Counted from the first letter of the stretch, positions 26,238-36,786 are shown. The stretch is 64,000 nt of DNA from Chitinophaga ginsengisoli (GCF_003014595.1 NZ_PYGK01000003.1:186001-250000), one strand, 5' to 3'. Numbers and translations: made by a program. Notes: generated by a model from the letters alone, not told the origin.

Positions 26238-29012
26238 CTACTTAATTCCGTATAAACCATTGAACAATAGCTTAAAAGTACCATGGGACTGAGCTCTGAA
26301 GGTTATTTCCGGACCAAAGGCATATAATCTGCCCTTGCCGACCGTGGCCTCAAATGCTGCCACTCCATCTTTAAGATAGGATTGTCCCCATGCCCAGCCG
26401 CTGCGTAAAGGCTTGTCTGAGGTAAACCAGGCTACAGGACGTACCCCTTTCGCTTCGGCATCGCTGTCCAGCTTAAAGACAGGGCTGTTGTCGAAATTAA
26501 CGTCGCCCAAAGAAGGCATTCCCCATGCAGCCGTCCGGGTGCTGTCAAATGCCACCTGAAGGATACTTCCGGGTACGAAGTACCTGGTACCTGGTAATGA
26601 TTGCTCCTTACCGTCTTTTCCCTTTTCCACCAGGGCATTATGTACAGGAAGCCCCAGGTGATAGGCCAGGTTGGTACTGGTACCAATGGTAACAACGGTA
26701 CCGCCTGCTTCCAGGAATTCCTTCAGTTTAGGAACCGAGGTATCTTTTGTGATCCTGCCCAATGTGTGACGGTATTGTTCCGGGATCTCTTCCGGGGCAG
26801 GCGGCACCTGCCTGAAGCCATACCGGTTATTTTCCTCTCCTGAAACAGGAGGGATTGCCCTGGTCACAAATACGATCACATCATATTGCTTCTTCAGGTC
26901 GCCGGCGTCAATATCTTTAGGATACACCAGTTTAAAGGGGAAATGATATTGTTCCATCATCCAGCGGATCCAGCCTGAAGGCATGGAGCCACCATAGGTA
27001 TCCCAGAGGCCTATACGTAAAGGAGTGGTCTCCACCGCTCCTTTAGGACGCTTGCTTACAGATCTTGTTACCACACCCAGTTGGGTGGCTGCTGTCTTTA
27101 ATATACTGCTGGCCTGCGCCCCTGCAGGTATAAAGAAAGTACCTGGCGCCTCGCCGGCACGACCATCCGGTAACCGGTATACCTTTACGCCTGCTTTCAA
27201 CAGATCATTCACCGCAATGAACGCATTATTTACGTAAGGGCTCAGCAGGTAACCACCGCTTGCTGCAGGTGTAAATGGTTCGGCCATCGGCGATTGCAGT
27301 TCACCATAAGGTACCTTCTGAAACGGCCCGCTGAAATCGTCCAGCAACCGGTCAAATTTTACGCCCATCTGGAAAGCCAGTGTCCATCCTGCCGCATCAT
27401 AGGGGCGGACAGGAGGGCCACCGGGATATTGGAAATCATTAGGATGATCCTGTGGTTCAAACATGTCCAGCACATGCGGACGAAAGGCCTGATTCGTACG
27501 TACGATATAAGAGTTGGCAGGATACTGCTTTCCTCCAACTGTAAATGGGGCGGTCGCCTTTTGTACGGAAATACCCGCCTTGATCAGTGCATTGATGAAT
27601 TTCACCGCTGTAGCGAAATCCGGCTGATCTGCCGGCAGGATATAGCCGCGGGGATCCCTTTCTGCAGGGTTCTTATATATCGCATCGTAATACTGCATAG
27701 AGATGTTACTACCTCTTTTCATCCATCCGTAGGGATCACTGCCGTCATCTTTGGTGGTATCGTTCTTATCTTTCTTATAGGCTGCTGTAATTGCTTCTGC
27801 CCGTTTGGGAGATAAAGTCCAGGAGTCTGTATTACCTTTATCTATCGCATTTTTACCCATCTTGTAAATGTTGTACAGGACTTCATCCCGCTGACGGGCT
27901 GCATAGTCAAGCACTGCATAGTTCAGTGACACAGAGTAATCAATAGAAGTTCTGAAGCGCCAGTCTCCCGTGGGTTTCACAGGATTGGGTGTGGCGCCGT
28001 TCGGGATCAGGCGTTGGGGCACCACGGGTATTTTCTCAGGAGTAGGATTACCAATGATCTCGGTGAGCAATCCTATCATGTTATGATACTGTGTTGTTGT
28101 ACGCAGGCCGCCGTTATACCAGGTAGAAAAACTGGAACCGTTCAAGCGTGTATAACCGGGTTTATCTTCCGCATTCAGCCTGTTGTACATAGCTGCTCCC
28201 AGTGCATCGATACCGGTGATCATCAGCGGATCGAAGAAGTAGTTGAAAGGATCGCGGTACGGAGGTCCTGCCAATACGGAACCTTCCGGACCACGTTGGT
28301 GATGATTGTACATGATCTGCGGCATCCATTCCAGGAACAATTGCTTTCCCATATTGACGCTTTCTTTCATGTTCATGATATAGAAGTCACGATTGTTGTC
28401 GTGTCCTATATATTTCTGGTACAGCACCGGTAACTGTTCTGTTGAACGTTTCAACGTGTCCGCATTGCGCATATACCAGTTACTGGTGAGTTCCTGTCCG
28501 TCGGGATTGGCGTGTGTCATCAGTACGATCACATTATCCAATATCCGCATGGTCTCTGCATCATTGCGGCTGATGAGCTGCCAGGCTGTTTCTATCAGCT
28601 GGTGTGCCCCTACGACTTCCGTTGCATGTAATCCACCATCTATCCACACGACAGCCTTTCCTTTATCGGCCATATCATGCGCCTGCTGCGGCGTAATGCC
28701 TTCAGCCCTTGCCAGCTGCCGGGAGATCTGTTTGTAATATTCCAGTTGTTTAAGGTTGGCAGGTGAAGAGACGATCAGCATATACTGATGGCGACCTTCT
28801 TCTGTCAGACCGATATCCACCAGTTTTACCCTGTTGGATGTGGTAGCCAGCTTTTCAAAATAGGCGGCAGTTTGTGTATAAGTGGCCAGCTTATAATCGT
28901 CGCCGATATTAAATCCGAAATGTTCTTTAGGTGATGGCACAGTCTGGGCCTGTAGCTGTGATGTGCAGTAAATACCTGCCATCAGCAGCCAGCCCTTTAA
29001 GGAGTATTTCAT
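26238..29012 (-). CDS. Exported M14-family zinc carboxypeptidase (copy A)
   Basis: 924 residues with a signal peptide (WLLMAGIYCTSQLQAQ). The M14 catalytic domain fills roughly residues 35-400: the zinc motif HxxE is H129-ATE132 in VVWIDGGLHATEVVGAHQL, the third ligand is in QIMYNHHQRGPEG and the general base glutamate in GLLTEIIGNPTPE. The rest is a large accessory region with a gatase-like segment (RIGLWDTYGGSMPSGWIRWMME) and a beta-rich end. It should release C-terminal amino acids from peptides in the periplasm or at the cell surface. It is the last gene of the peptidase operon, 6 bases after the M20D gene, and a close paralogue of the M14 gene at 30458. Confidence 0.88.
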   Translation of the reverse strand: MKYSLKGWLLMAGIYCTSQLQAQTVPSPKEHFGFNIGDDYKLATYTQTAAYFEKLATTSNRVKLVDIGLTEEGRHQYMLIVSSPANLKQLEYYKQISRQLARAEGITPQQAHDMADKGKAVVWIDGGLHATEVVGAHQLIETAWQLISRNDAETMRILDNVIVLMTHANPDGQELTSNWYMRNADTLKRSTEQLPVLYQKYIGHDNNRDFYIMNMKESVNMGKQLFLEWMPQIMYNHHQRGPEGSVLAGPPYRDPFNYFFDPLMITGIDALGAAMYNRLNAEDKPGYTRLNGSSFSTWYNGGLRTTTQYHNMIGLLTEIIGNPTPEKIPVVPQRLIPNGATPNPVKPTGDWRFRTSIDYSVSLNYAVLDYAARQRDEVLYNIYKMGKNAIDKGNTDSWTLSPKRAEAITAAYKKDKNDTTKDDGSDPYGWMKRGSNISMQYYDAIYKNPAERDPRGYILPADQPDFATAVKFINALIKAGISVQKATAPFTVGGKQYPANSYIVRTNQAFRPHVLDMFEPQDHPNDFQYPGGPPVRPYDAAGWTLAFQMGVKFDRLLDDFSGPFQKVPYGELQSPMAEPFTPAASGGYLLSPYVNNAFIAVNDLLKAGVKVYRLPDGRAGEAPGTFFIPAGAQASSILKTAATQLGVVTRSVSKRPKGAVETTPLRIGLWDTYGGSMPSGWIRWMMEQYHFPFKLVYPKDIDAGDLKKQYDVIVFVTRAIPPVSGEENNRYGFRQVPPAPEEIPEQYRHTLGRITKDTSVPKLKEFLEAGGTVVTIGTSTNLAYHLGLPVHNALVEKGKDGKEQSLPGTRYFVPGSILQVAFDSTRTAAWGMPSLGDVNFDNSPVFKLDSDAEAKGVRPVAWFTSDKPLRSGWAWGQSYLKDGVAAFEATVGKGRLYAFGPEITFRAQSHGTFKLLFNGLYGIK

Positions 29013-29018
29013 AAGCGT

Positions 29019-30461
29019 TTATTTTTTACGGTAGTCCAGTGCCGGGGCACGGTTACCCAGCATGGCCTCGTATTTGAAAGAGGGTCCCTGACGTTTTTTG
29101 AGTTCAGTTTTTGCGGTTTCCAAAGCAGCAGGATCGTTGAACAGGTCATAGGCGGTGAGTGCGATTGTCTTTGCTGCGACCATCATTCCTTTAGCGCCAA
29201 TGCTGCTACCTGCAGCAGCTACATTCTGCCAGCTATGGCCGGAAGAACCAGGTACAAAGGTAGCCGTAGAGATACCAGCAGTTGGTGTTACCCAGCTCAC
29301 ATCCGCTACATCTGAAGAACCGATGGCATCATGTTTATCCGATATGAAAGGGCGTATCGTGGCAGTCGCTGTATCGAGGTTCAGCAGTTTCGATGTGTCG
29401 ATCAGTGTGGACTGGATCTTTTTTGCAAATTCCCTTTCTGCAGATGTATAGGTAAACCCTCCCACCAGCCGCAGATTACTATCCATTATCTTTGATAGTG
29501 TCTCATTAGGCAGCATATTGTACACCCCTCCTATCACTTCATAATTCATCCTGGTACCTGTACCCAGCGCCGCACCTTCAGCCGCTTTTACCAGTCTTTC
29601 CCATACATCTTTTACCACCTGCATATCCGGATGACGTACGTAATAGTACACTTCTGCAAAGGCAGGCACCACATTGGGTGCATCGCCTCCTTTGGTGATC
29701 ACATAATGAATACGTGTTTCCTGGGGAATATGCTCGCGCATCATGTTCACCATATAGTCCATAGCTTCCACTCCATCCAGTGCGGAACGCCCTTTTTCAG
29801 GTGCGCCGGCGGCATGCGCCGCTACACCATAAAAGCGGAATTTCGCATTCTTGTTGGACAACCAGGGGAAGATCGTAGCTGAGTTATCATTGCCTGGATG
29901 CCAATGTAACACTGCATTCACATCATCAAACAAACCTTCTCTTACCATATATACTTTACCTGAACCACCTTCTTCCGCAGGACATCCGTATACACGGATG
30001 GTACCTTTGCCGGGATGTTCTTTTAACCAGTTCTTCACACTTATAGCAGCAGCCATGGAGGCAGTACCAAACAGATTATGACCACAGCCATGACCAGCGC
30101 CCCCATCCTGTATTGCCTTCTGCTGCGGTTCTGCTACCTGCGATAATCCTGGCAATGCATCATATTCAGCCAGGATGCCGATAACGGGTTGCCCGCTGCC
30201 ATAACTGGCAACGAAAGCTGTTGGAATGCCGGCAATACCAGCTTTTACTGTAAAACCTTCCTGCTGTAATGTAGACTGTAGCAGCGCGGAACTTTTTTCC
30301 TCCTGGTAGCCTACTTCTGCATATCCCCATATCTTCTTTGCAATATCTGCGTATGTGGGCGCCTGCTGATCCAGGTAAGCCGTAATTGCCTTCTTATCTT
30401 TGTTCTGCGCAACAGCCAATACCGGCAGGCAACAAAGGACTGATATGATTAGTCTTCTCAT
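29019..30461 (-). CDS. Exported M20D amidohydrolase (AbgB/hippurate hydrolase type)
   Basis: 480 residues with a signal peptide (MRRLIISVLCCLPVLAVAQ). The M20D dimetal site shows as GILAEYDALPG, GAGHGCGHNLFG (C126, H128) and YGCPAEEGGSGK (E163, E164), with HWHPG later. The dimerisation domain begins with FYGVAAHAAGAPEKGRSALDG. Relatives split N-acyl or p-aminobenzoyl amino acids and some dipeptides, mostly in the cytoplasm; this one is exported. Its start overlaps the stop of the M14 copy B gene by four bases, indicating coupled translation. Confidence 0.88.
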   Translation of the reverse strand: MRRLIISVLCCLPVLAVAQNKDKKAITAYLDQQAPTYADIAKKIWGYAEVGYQEEKSSALLQSTLQQEGFTVKAGIAGIPTAFVASYGSGQPVIGILAEYDALPGLSQVAEPQQKAIQDGGAGHGCGHNLFGTASMAAAISVKNWLKEHPGKGTIRVYGCPAEEGGSGKVYMVREGLFDDVNAVLHWHPGNDNSATIFPWLSNKNAKFRFYGVAAHAAGAPEKGRSALDGVEAMDYMVNMMREHIPQETRIHYVITKGGDAPNVVPAFAEVYYYVRHPDMQVVKDVWERLVKAAEGAALGTGTRMNYEVIGGVYNMLPNETLSKIMDSNLRLVGGFTYTSAEREFAKKIQSTLIDTSKLLNLDTATATIRPFISDKHDAIGSSDVADVSWVTPTAGISTATFVPGSSGHSWQNVAAAGSSIGAKGMMVAAKTIALTAYDLFNDPAALETAKTELKKRQGPSFKYEAMLGNRAPALDYRKK

Positions 30462-33190
30462 TTGTACAACTGATTAAATAGTAATTTAAATGTACTATGC
30501 GACTGACCACGGAAAGTGATCTCCGGTCCGAAGGCATATAACCTGCCTGCTCCTACCGGCGCTACGAATGCTGCCACACCATCTTTCAGGTATTGCTGTC
30601 CCCAGGCCCAGCCGCTATGCAATGGCTTTGCCGTAGAGAACCAGATCAGTTTCTTCAGGCCTGCAGCATCAGCACCAGCTGTGAATTTAAATACCGGGCT
30701 TCTATCGAAATATACATCATTCCTTGCAGGCATTCCCCAGTTTTCTGCTGCAGTAGTATCCAGGTCTGCCGTCAGCAAACTACCGGGGATGTAATACTTT
30801 GTACCGGGTATTGGTTTCCATTCGCCCTTTGCATTCTTCTCTACTAAGGCGTTCTCCACTGGTAAATTCAGGTGATACGCCAGGTTAGTACTTGTGCCGA
30901 TAGTCACAATTTTACCACCGGTTTCCAGGAACTTCTTCAGCTGTGGAACAGAAGTATCTTTGGTAATGCGTCCCAGCCAGGGTTTAAATTCATCGGACAG
31001 TTCTTCCGGTTTAGGCGGTTTGCTGTAACTGTTGTCACCACTTCTTTTAGGCTTGCCGGTATCAGGGATAGCACCTGACACAAAGATGAGCATATCATAT
31101 TTCTTACGCAGGTCGCCTGCATCCACTTCCTGCGAATACAGCATCTTATAATCATAATGATATTGTTCCATCAGCCAGCTTATCCACCCGGCAGGAATAG
31201 AGCCACCATATGTATTCCAGATGCCGATACGTAATGGCGTGATCGCCTTCAGCTGTCCAGGTGTGTTATCAGCAGCGGTAACATGAACACCCTGTTCGAC
31301 GGTCGCCTTTGCGAGTATACGTTGTGCTTTTTCTCCCACAGGTACATAGAATGTTCCATTAGCGGTACGGGATACTTTCACGCCTGTCTTCAACAGATCA
31401 TTCGCAGCAATAAAGGCATTGTTGGATGCAGCATCAATCAGGTAGCCCTTTTTAGCAGCAGGCAAAGTAGTAGCTAAAGGAGACTCAATCTGACCATAGG
31501 GTAGCTGTGTAAAAGGCCCGTCAAATCCATCCATGATACGATCAAATTGCACACCCATCTGATAAGCGAGTGTCCATCCTGCCGCGTCATAAGGACGGAT
31601 AGGAGGTCCTCCGGCATATTGAAAATCATTTGGGTGATCCTGTGGTTCAAACATATCAATTACATGCGGGCGAAAGGCCTGCGCTGTTTTCACGATATAA
31701 GAACCTGCCGGATATTGTTTCCCTTCTACCCTAAAAGCTGCAGTTGCTTTATGAATGGTAACACCTGAACGGCTTAATGCATTGATGAATTTTACCGCTG
31801 TAGAAAAGTCTGGCTGATCTGCAGAAATGATATAACCACGCGCATCTCTGTAATCAGGATTCTTCAACACATTTGCATAATATTTTGATGCAATCGTATC
31901 TTCTTTGCCAAAAGCAAACTCGCCACCTGTTTCACCTTCAGTGGTAGAGTCTCTCTTCCTTTCCACTTTATACGCTATACGAATTGAGTCTACATATCTT
32001 GGATAGAATGTCCAGTGATCGCTGTTACCACGGTCTATTGCATTCCTGCCCATCTTGTAAATATTGAACAGCAACTCGCTTCTGTAACGGGCAGCATAAT
32101 CCAATACTGCATAGTTCAGCGAAACCGAATAATCTATAGACTGGCGGAAATGCCATTCCTGTGGTGCTACCGGATTGGGTGTTGCGCCATTAGGTACCAA
32201 TCTGTCAGGCACCAGCGGCACGGTTTCAGGTGTCGGACCACCAATGATCTCTGTAAGCAATCCTACCATATTATGGAAGTATGGCGTAGTACGTAATCCG
32301 CCATTCCACCAGGTAGAAAATGTAGAACCGTTACGCTGTGTATAACCCGGCTTGTTCTCAACATTCAGCCTGTTGTTCATAGCGGCGCCCACGGCATCGA
32401 TGCTGGTCACGATTAACGGATCATAAATATGATTGAAGGGATCACGGTAAGGAGGCCCGGCAAGCACAGATCCGGCAGGTCCGCGCTGATGGTGATTGTA
32501 CATGATCTGAGGGATCCATTCTACAAACAGCTGACGACTGATGTTCTGGCTTTCTTTCATGTTCATCATGTAGAAATCCCTGTTATTGTCATGCCCCACA
32601 TACTTCTCATACAAACGGGGAATATTCAATGCACGTTTCTTTGGATCAGCCATGCGCATATACCAGTCGGATACCAGCTCCTGTCCATCAGGGTTTGCAT
32701 GTGCCAGCAGGATGATATCATTCTGTAAGATGTTCATTGTTTCAGCGTCTGTACGTGTTACCAGCTGATACATCGTTTCTATGAGCTGATGCGCACCCAC
32801 GGTTTCAGTAGCATGCAGTCCTCCGTCTATCCACACCACCGCTTTACCTTCTGCTGCCAGTTTACGTGCACTTTCATCTGTCAGTCCCGTTGCATGCCCT
32901 AACTGTTGCGATATTTCTTTATAGCGGCTCAATGCCTTCAGGTTTTCCGGAGAAGACACGATCAGCATATACTGATGTCTTCCTTCTTCTGTCATACCGA
33001 TGTCTACCAGCTCTGCACGATTGGACGTTGCCAGCTTTTTAAAATAGGCTTCCGTCTGGGTGTAGGTAGCAAGTTGATAATCATCACCGATATTAAAACC
33101 AAAATGTTCTTTTGGAGAGGGGATTGTCTGTCCCCATGCCATCGTTGTGCATAAAAGCAACGACAGCATACCGTAGAATTTTCCTGCCAT
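30458..33190 (-). CDS. Exported M14-family zinc carboxypeptidase (copy B)
   Basis: 910 residues with a signal peptide (MAGKFYGMLSLLLCTTMAWG, cleaved near AWGQ). It is a full-length paralogue of the M14 gene at 26238: both mature proteins begin PSPKEHFGFNIGDDY. Zinc ligands H126 and E129 lie in WIDGGLHATETVGAHQL, the third histidine in QIMYNHHQRGPAG and the catalytic glutamate in GLLTEIIGGPTPE. The two copies are highly alike over the catalytic part and differ most in a charged insert (near residue 410: ERKRDSTTEGETGGE), which suggests different specificity. It lies 10 bases after the M20 gene. Confidence 0.88.
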   Translation of the reverse strand: MAGKFYGMLSLLLCTTMAWGQTIPSPKEHFGFNIGDDYQLATYTQTEAYFKKLATSNRAELVDIGMTEEGRHQYMLIVSSPENLKALSRYKEISQQLGHATGLTDESARKLAAEGKAVVWIDGGLHATETVGAHQLIETMYQLVTRTDAETMNILQNDIILLAHANPDGQELVSDWYMRMADPKKRALNIPRLYEKYVGHDNNRDFYMMNMKESQNISRQLFVEWIPQIMYNHHQRGPAGSVLAGPPYRDPFNHIYDPLIVTSIDAVGAAMNNRLNVENKPGYTQRNGSTFSTWWNGGLRTTPYFHNMVGLLTEIIGGPTPETVPLVPDRLVPNGATPNPVAPQEWHFRQSIDYSVSLNYAVLDYAARYRSELLFNIYKMGRNAIDRGNSDHWTFYPRYVDSIRIAYKVERKRDSTTEGETGGEFAFGKEDTIASKYYANVLKNPDYRDARGYIISADQPDFSTAVKFINALSRSGVTIHKATAAFRVEGKQYPAGSYIVKTAQAFRPHVIDMFEPQDHPNDFQYAGGPPIRPYDAAGWTLAYQMGVQFDRIMDGFDGPFTQLPYGQIESPLATTLPAAKKGYLIDAASNNAFIAANDLLKTGVKVSRTANGTFYVPVGEKAQRILAKATVEQGVHVTAADNTPGQLKAITPLRIGIWNTYGGSIPAGWISWLMEQYHYDYKMLYSQEVDAGDLRKKYDMLIFVSGAIPDTGKPKRSGDNSYSKPPKPEELSDEFKPWLGRITKDTSVPQLKKFLETGGKIVTIGTSTNLAYHLNLPVENALVEKNAKGEWKPIPGTKYYIPGSLLTADLDTTAAENWGMPARNDVYFDRSPVFKFTAGADAAGLKKLIWFSTAKPLHSGWAWGQQYLKDGVAAFVAPVGAGRLYAFGPEITFRGQSHSTFKLLFNQLYK

Positions 33191-33200
33191 AAGTAGGGTT

Positions 33201-34511
33201 TTATTTTGCTATGCCGGCTTCCGCCAATAAGATAAGTAATGCGTTCTGGATGCCCTGGTATCCTTTATCGTTGAGCCACCATTCCTGCAGGGCATGCGCA
33301 TTACCACCTTCTCCGCCTGAGCCAATGGTAATAGCGGGTATCTGTTTGGAAATTGGAATATTCGAGTTAGTGGAACCAACACGCAATGAGGCGGTTGATC
33401 CGAAGGATTGTATCGTGGCGATGGCCCGCTGGATCAATGGCAAAGTTGTATCCAACGATCCGGAAGGACGGTCGCCAATCAGTTTTACATCTACTGTCAG
33501 GTCAGCACCCCGTTGTTTCATTTTATTCTCCTCTGCCAGCGCACGTTGTACGGCCTGTTGCAATAACTGATCAATACCGCTCACCCTTTCAGGGCTCTCA
33601 GAACGCATATCCACTTCCATCCATGACTCAAAGGGAATAGAGTTCACAGAGGTACCTCCTCCTATTACACCAACGTTATAAGTGACACGTAAACCGGGTG
33701 CCCGGCTGAAAGAGTCTGCCGCTACTGACCAGTAATGAATGGCACGCCCTAAAGCGTTGTGCGGATTAGCTAGTCCGAAAGCGCCGGAGGAATGACCACC
33801 GGGGCCTTTAAACGTGATCTTATAGCGATGTGAACCTAATGCACGATGGGTGATCGATTCCCGGTTCCAGCCATCTATAGCGATATAACTGTCTATTTTT
33901 CCCGGTCCTTTTTCTGTAAACAGATTCTTTACACCACGCAGATCTCCTTGTCCTTCTTCTCCTACAGTACCAATAAACAGTACATCTGCATCGGTTTCTA
34001 TACCTGTTTTTTCCAGTGTCTTTATAACAGTCAGCACTACTGATAATGCTCTTGTATCATCAGCAATACCAGGTGCATACAATGTATCTCCTTTATGCAC
34101 CACTTTCACATCAGTACCCTCAGGGAATACTGTATCCATATGCCCTTCCAGCACTACTGTCTTTTTACCACCGCCACGGCCCTTACGTTTTGATATCACG
34201 TTGCCAATGTTATCTATCCACACGGTATCCACGCCGGCAGCTTTCAACATTTCCGCATATTTCCGGGCTCTTTCCATTTCCTTATAGGGTGGTGCAGGGA
34301 TCTCTGTGAGCAGGATATGATCGCTCAGCGTTTGTGGTTCTAATTCTATAATAGTCTGGAAAGCTTTTTTAACAACAGGTTTGTCAGTAAGTGATCTGAT
34401 CTCCGTTTGATACTTTTTGTCTGCAGGTCCGGCTGACCTGTCCTGGGCCCGAAGGCCCAGGGTCGCAGTCAGCAGAGCGAATGATAGTGTTGTGTTTCTG
34501 ATTGTGCTCAT
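33201..34511 (-). CDS. Exported M20-family peptidase (PepT/CPG2-like)
   Basis: 436 residues with a signal peptide (LSFALLTATLGLRAQ). The dimetal site is complete: H124 and D126 in VLEGHMDTVFPEG, D151/D152 in APGIADDTRAL, E185/E186 in GTVGEEGQGDL and a final histidine in GGNAHALQEWW. The lid domain contains FKGPGGHSSGAFG. The HMDT and ADD pattern fits tri- or dipeptidases and carboxypeptidase G2. It should finish degradation of short peptides outside the cytoplasm. It lies 22 bases after the lipoprotein gene and 10 before M14 copy B. Confidence 0.87.
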   Translation of the reverse strand: MSTIRNTTLSFALLTATLGLRAQDRSAGPADKKYQTEIRSLTDKPVVKKAFQTIIELEPQTLSDHILLTEIPAPPYKEMERARKYAEMLKAAGVDTVWIDNIGNVISKRKGRGGGKKTVVLEGHMDTVFPEGTDVKVVHKGDTLYAPGIADDTRALSVVLTVIKTLEKTGIETDADVLFIGTVGEEGQGDLRGVKNLFTEKGPGKIDSYIAIDGWNRESITHRALGSHRYKITFKGPGGHSSGAFGLANPHNALGRAIHYWSVAADSFSRAPGLRVTYNVGVIGGGTSVNSIPFESWMEVDMRSESPERVSGIDQLLQQAVQRALAEENKMKQRGADLTVDVKLIGDRPSGSLDTTLPLIQRAIATIQSFGSTASLRVGSTNSNIPISKQIPAITIGSGGEGGNAHALQEWWLNDKGYQGIQNALLILLAEAGIAK

Positions 34512-34533
34512 TATAGCTTGTTTACGACAGTAA

Positions 34534-35154
34534 CTATTGTTTCTTAAATCTCACGCCTACTCTGCAATCGCCGGGTTCACCGCGTGACTCATCACAAATA
34601 TTATTGAAGAAGGTTACAATTCTGCGGCCATCGCCAAGGTTCAATATAAACTTGAAGAGAAAATAGTCATTTACTGCTACAGATCCAAGCGATACATTAT
34701 TCATGGCAGCTAATTGAGTAGCAGTGAACGAATATGTTTTTGGAAATGTAGTCACCGTCTCATACAATTTATCTTTTGAACCGATAATACTGGGCAACGG
34801 GAACTGTGCAATATTCGTATACTGGTTTCCCGGAGAAGAGATCACCAATGGATAGGCCGGCACACTCGATTCAGCTTTATTGTAGCTCGCATACACCTCT
34901 ATAGAAGTTACGGTCACTTTATCAAAGCCTTCCCAGTCGAGGGTGAAAGCAAATTCCTGATTAGCCAGGTTGGGGTCATTCAGATTAAAGAATGCCACCT
35001 TACCCGCCTGCCTGGTAGGCAGTGCTGTTTTTGTTGTATCGACGGTTACAATAGGTACAGCAGTGTATTCATATTGTTCCCATTCATAGTCGGCTTTCTT
35101 ACAGGAAAGGAAACCGGTGTAGATGATCAGTATCGCTATTATCAGATATCTCAT
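34534..35154 (-). CDS. Putative lipoprotein of the SusCD locus
   Basis: 206 residues with a lipobox at C18 (IYTGFLSCKK). The mature part is beta-rich (VAFFNLNDPNLANQEFAFTLDWEGFDKVTVTSIEVYASY) and looks like an immunoglobulin-type surface module. Two cysteines lie near the C-terminus (NICDESRGEPGDCRVGVRFKK). I do not recognise a named family. Its position directly after susD (21 bases) is where surface glycan- or ligand-binding lipoproteins (SusE/SusF-like) sit, so a substrate-capture role is plausible by context only. Confidence 0.7.
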   Translation of the reverse strand: MRYLIIAILIIYTGFLSCKKADYEWEQYEYTAVPIVTVDTTKTALPTRQAGKVAFFNLNDPNLANQEFAFTLDWEGFDKVTVTSIEVYASYNKAESSVPAYPLVISSPGNQYTNIAQFPLPSIIGSKDKLYETVTTFPKTYSFTATQLAAMNNVSLGSVAVNDYFLFKFILNLGDGRRIVTFFNNICDESRGEPGDCRVGVRFKKQ

Positions 35155-35175
35155 GCGTTAATTTTTGTGTGATGA

Positions 35176-36786
35176 TTATTTATCCCAGAATACCGGTGTG
35201 GTCTGCTGTGCTATCTGCAGTGCGCCGGCATTCTCTCCCAGGCTGGTATTTGCAGATAGTTCTGTCTGAGAATAATAAAGCCTTAAAGGAAATGCGTTCA
35301 ATGGTGACAAAGGCGTACGTAATACTGGCAGTGCAGTTCTCCTGTAATCATTGTACGCTTCCATACCATTACCATAACAGGCAATGTATTTCTGTGTCAT
35401 CACCATATTCATCTTACCTACGGCATCTGCGGCATCATAGGCTGTCAACAGCTTATTTACAAAACCATTGATAGTGGATGGCGATAAAGCCACGCCGCCG
35501 TTTGCAGCCCCATAGGTGCTCACGCTAGTCACATGTGCAGTAACGCCATCGGCGAAGTTCTGTCTGGCATCATCACCGGTGTTAAGCGCCAATGCAGCTT
35601 CTGCACGGATCAGCTTTACCATGGCGTTTGTCAGCAGAGGGATAACCCCAGCACCGGTACCATCAGAAGTAGCTACCACTTTCAAACCGGAAGTAGCGCC
35701 TGCATTCGTGAGATAGCTATATGTGTCAGGAATATTATTGATGGGTGCATTATCATACAAACCTCCCGCAGGATACACGCCAAAGGTGGAACGCCTGTTC
35801 AGGTCAGCCGGTGCAGCAGTACCGTCACCAGGATTACGGCCATAATAACCATTGCTGTTGGTAGAATTATTCAGCCCTGCTGTCGCATTCTGACGATAGA
35901 TAAAATACCGTAAACGGGGATCATCATTATTGAACAGCAGATCTACAAATGACTGGCACATGTAAAAGTTCTTGGCAGACTGATATTCAGAACGATGCCA
36001 GGGATGACGGTTATTCGGGTTCTGCGCAGATCCGAACCTGAATGTATAATCCGTTGAATTGGTATTGGTCGTTCCGCCTATGAGTGTGGCAGGATTACTG
36101 ATCAATGCCTGTATGGCTGTGGTGGACCGGGCAGGATCTACGAGCCGGATCTGGTTATAGAGTTTTAACTTCAGCGAATTGGCCAGTGCTATCCAGGAGT
36201 TCTTTGCACCACTGTAGATCATATCAGCACTGGAGGGCACCAATCCCGAAGCAGTCACTTTTCCTGCGTCCTTCAGCGCATCCTCGATCAACGTCAGTAC
36301 GCTATCATAGATTTCTGCTCCTTTGTCCAACGGAGGACTAACCGTTTGCTGCCCTTTCTCTGCCTGAGAATAGGGAATATCTCCCCACATATCTACCATC
36401 AGGCTTACCAGGTAAGCTTTCTCAATTTTCGCAACGGCTACATACCCCCATTCCTCCTGTGCGGTGCCGCTGCTGATGATAGATTCCAGGTCATTCAATG
36501 TCTGACTGTAAAACCCATCCCAGGATTCGTCAAAACTGGTACCCTGCTGCTGATACCTGCTGAGATCTGCAGACGATACCATGTGTTGCATAAAGGTGGA
36601 GGTACCGCTGTTCAGTTTATACATATTGGCTGCCATAGATACTTCCGTGGAAGGTAGTAATAGCGACAACTGTGCAGTGGTCGGATTATTGGGATCGGTA
36701 TTGATATCGACAAACTTGTTACAGGCGCTGGCAATGAAAGCCATGCCGGTTACCAGGAGAATGTATTTGCTATATTTCAATTTCAT
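35176..36786 (-). CDS. SusD/RagB-family nutrient-binding lipoprotein
   Basis: 536 residues with a lipoprotein signal ending at C22 (GMAFIASACNKFVDINTDPNNPT). The FVDINTDPNNPT start and the following helical scaffold (LSLLLPSTEVSMAANMYKL, DLESIISSG, KIEKAYLVSLMVDMWGDIPYSQA) place it in the SusD-like group 2 (PF12771 type). SusD proteins form the lid over the SusC channel and capture ligand. It lies 34 bases after susC. The cargo cannot be read from the sequence; the downstream peptidases point to peptides. Confidence 0.92.
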   Translation of the reverse strand: MKLKYSKYILLVTGMAFIASACNKFVDINTDPNNPTTAQLSLLLPSTEVSMAANMYKLNSGTSTFMQHMVSSADLSRYQQQGTSFDESWDGFYSQTLNDLESIISSGTAQEEWGYVAVAKIEKAYLVSLMVDMWGDIPYSQAEKGQQTVSPPLDKGAEIYDSVLTLIEDALKDAGKVTASGLVPSSADMIYSGAKNSWIALANSLKLKLYNQIRLVDPARSTTAIQALISNPATLIGGTTNTNSTDYTFRFGSAQNPNNRHPWHRSEYQSAKNFYMCQSFVDLLFNNDDPRLRYFIYRQNATAGLNNSTNSNGYYGRNPGDGTAAPADLNRRSTFGVYPAGGLYDNAPINNIPDTYSYLTNAGATSGLKVVATSDGTGAGVIPLLTNAMVKLIRAEAALALNTGDDARQNFADGVTAHVTSVSTYGAANGGVALSPSTINGFVNKLLTAYDAADAVGKMNMVMTQKYIACYGNGMEAYNDYRRTALPVLRTPLSPLNAFPLRLYYSQTELSANTSLGENAGALQIAQQTTPVFWDK

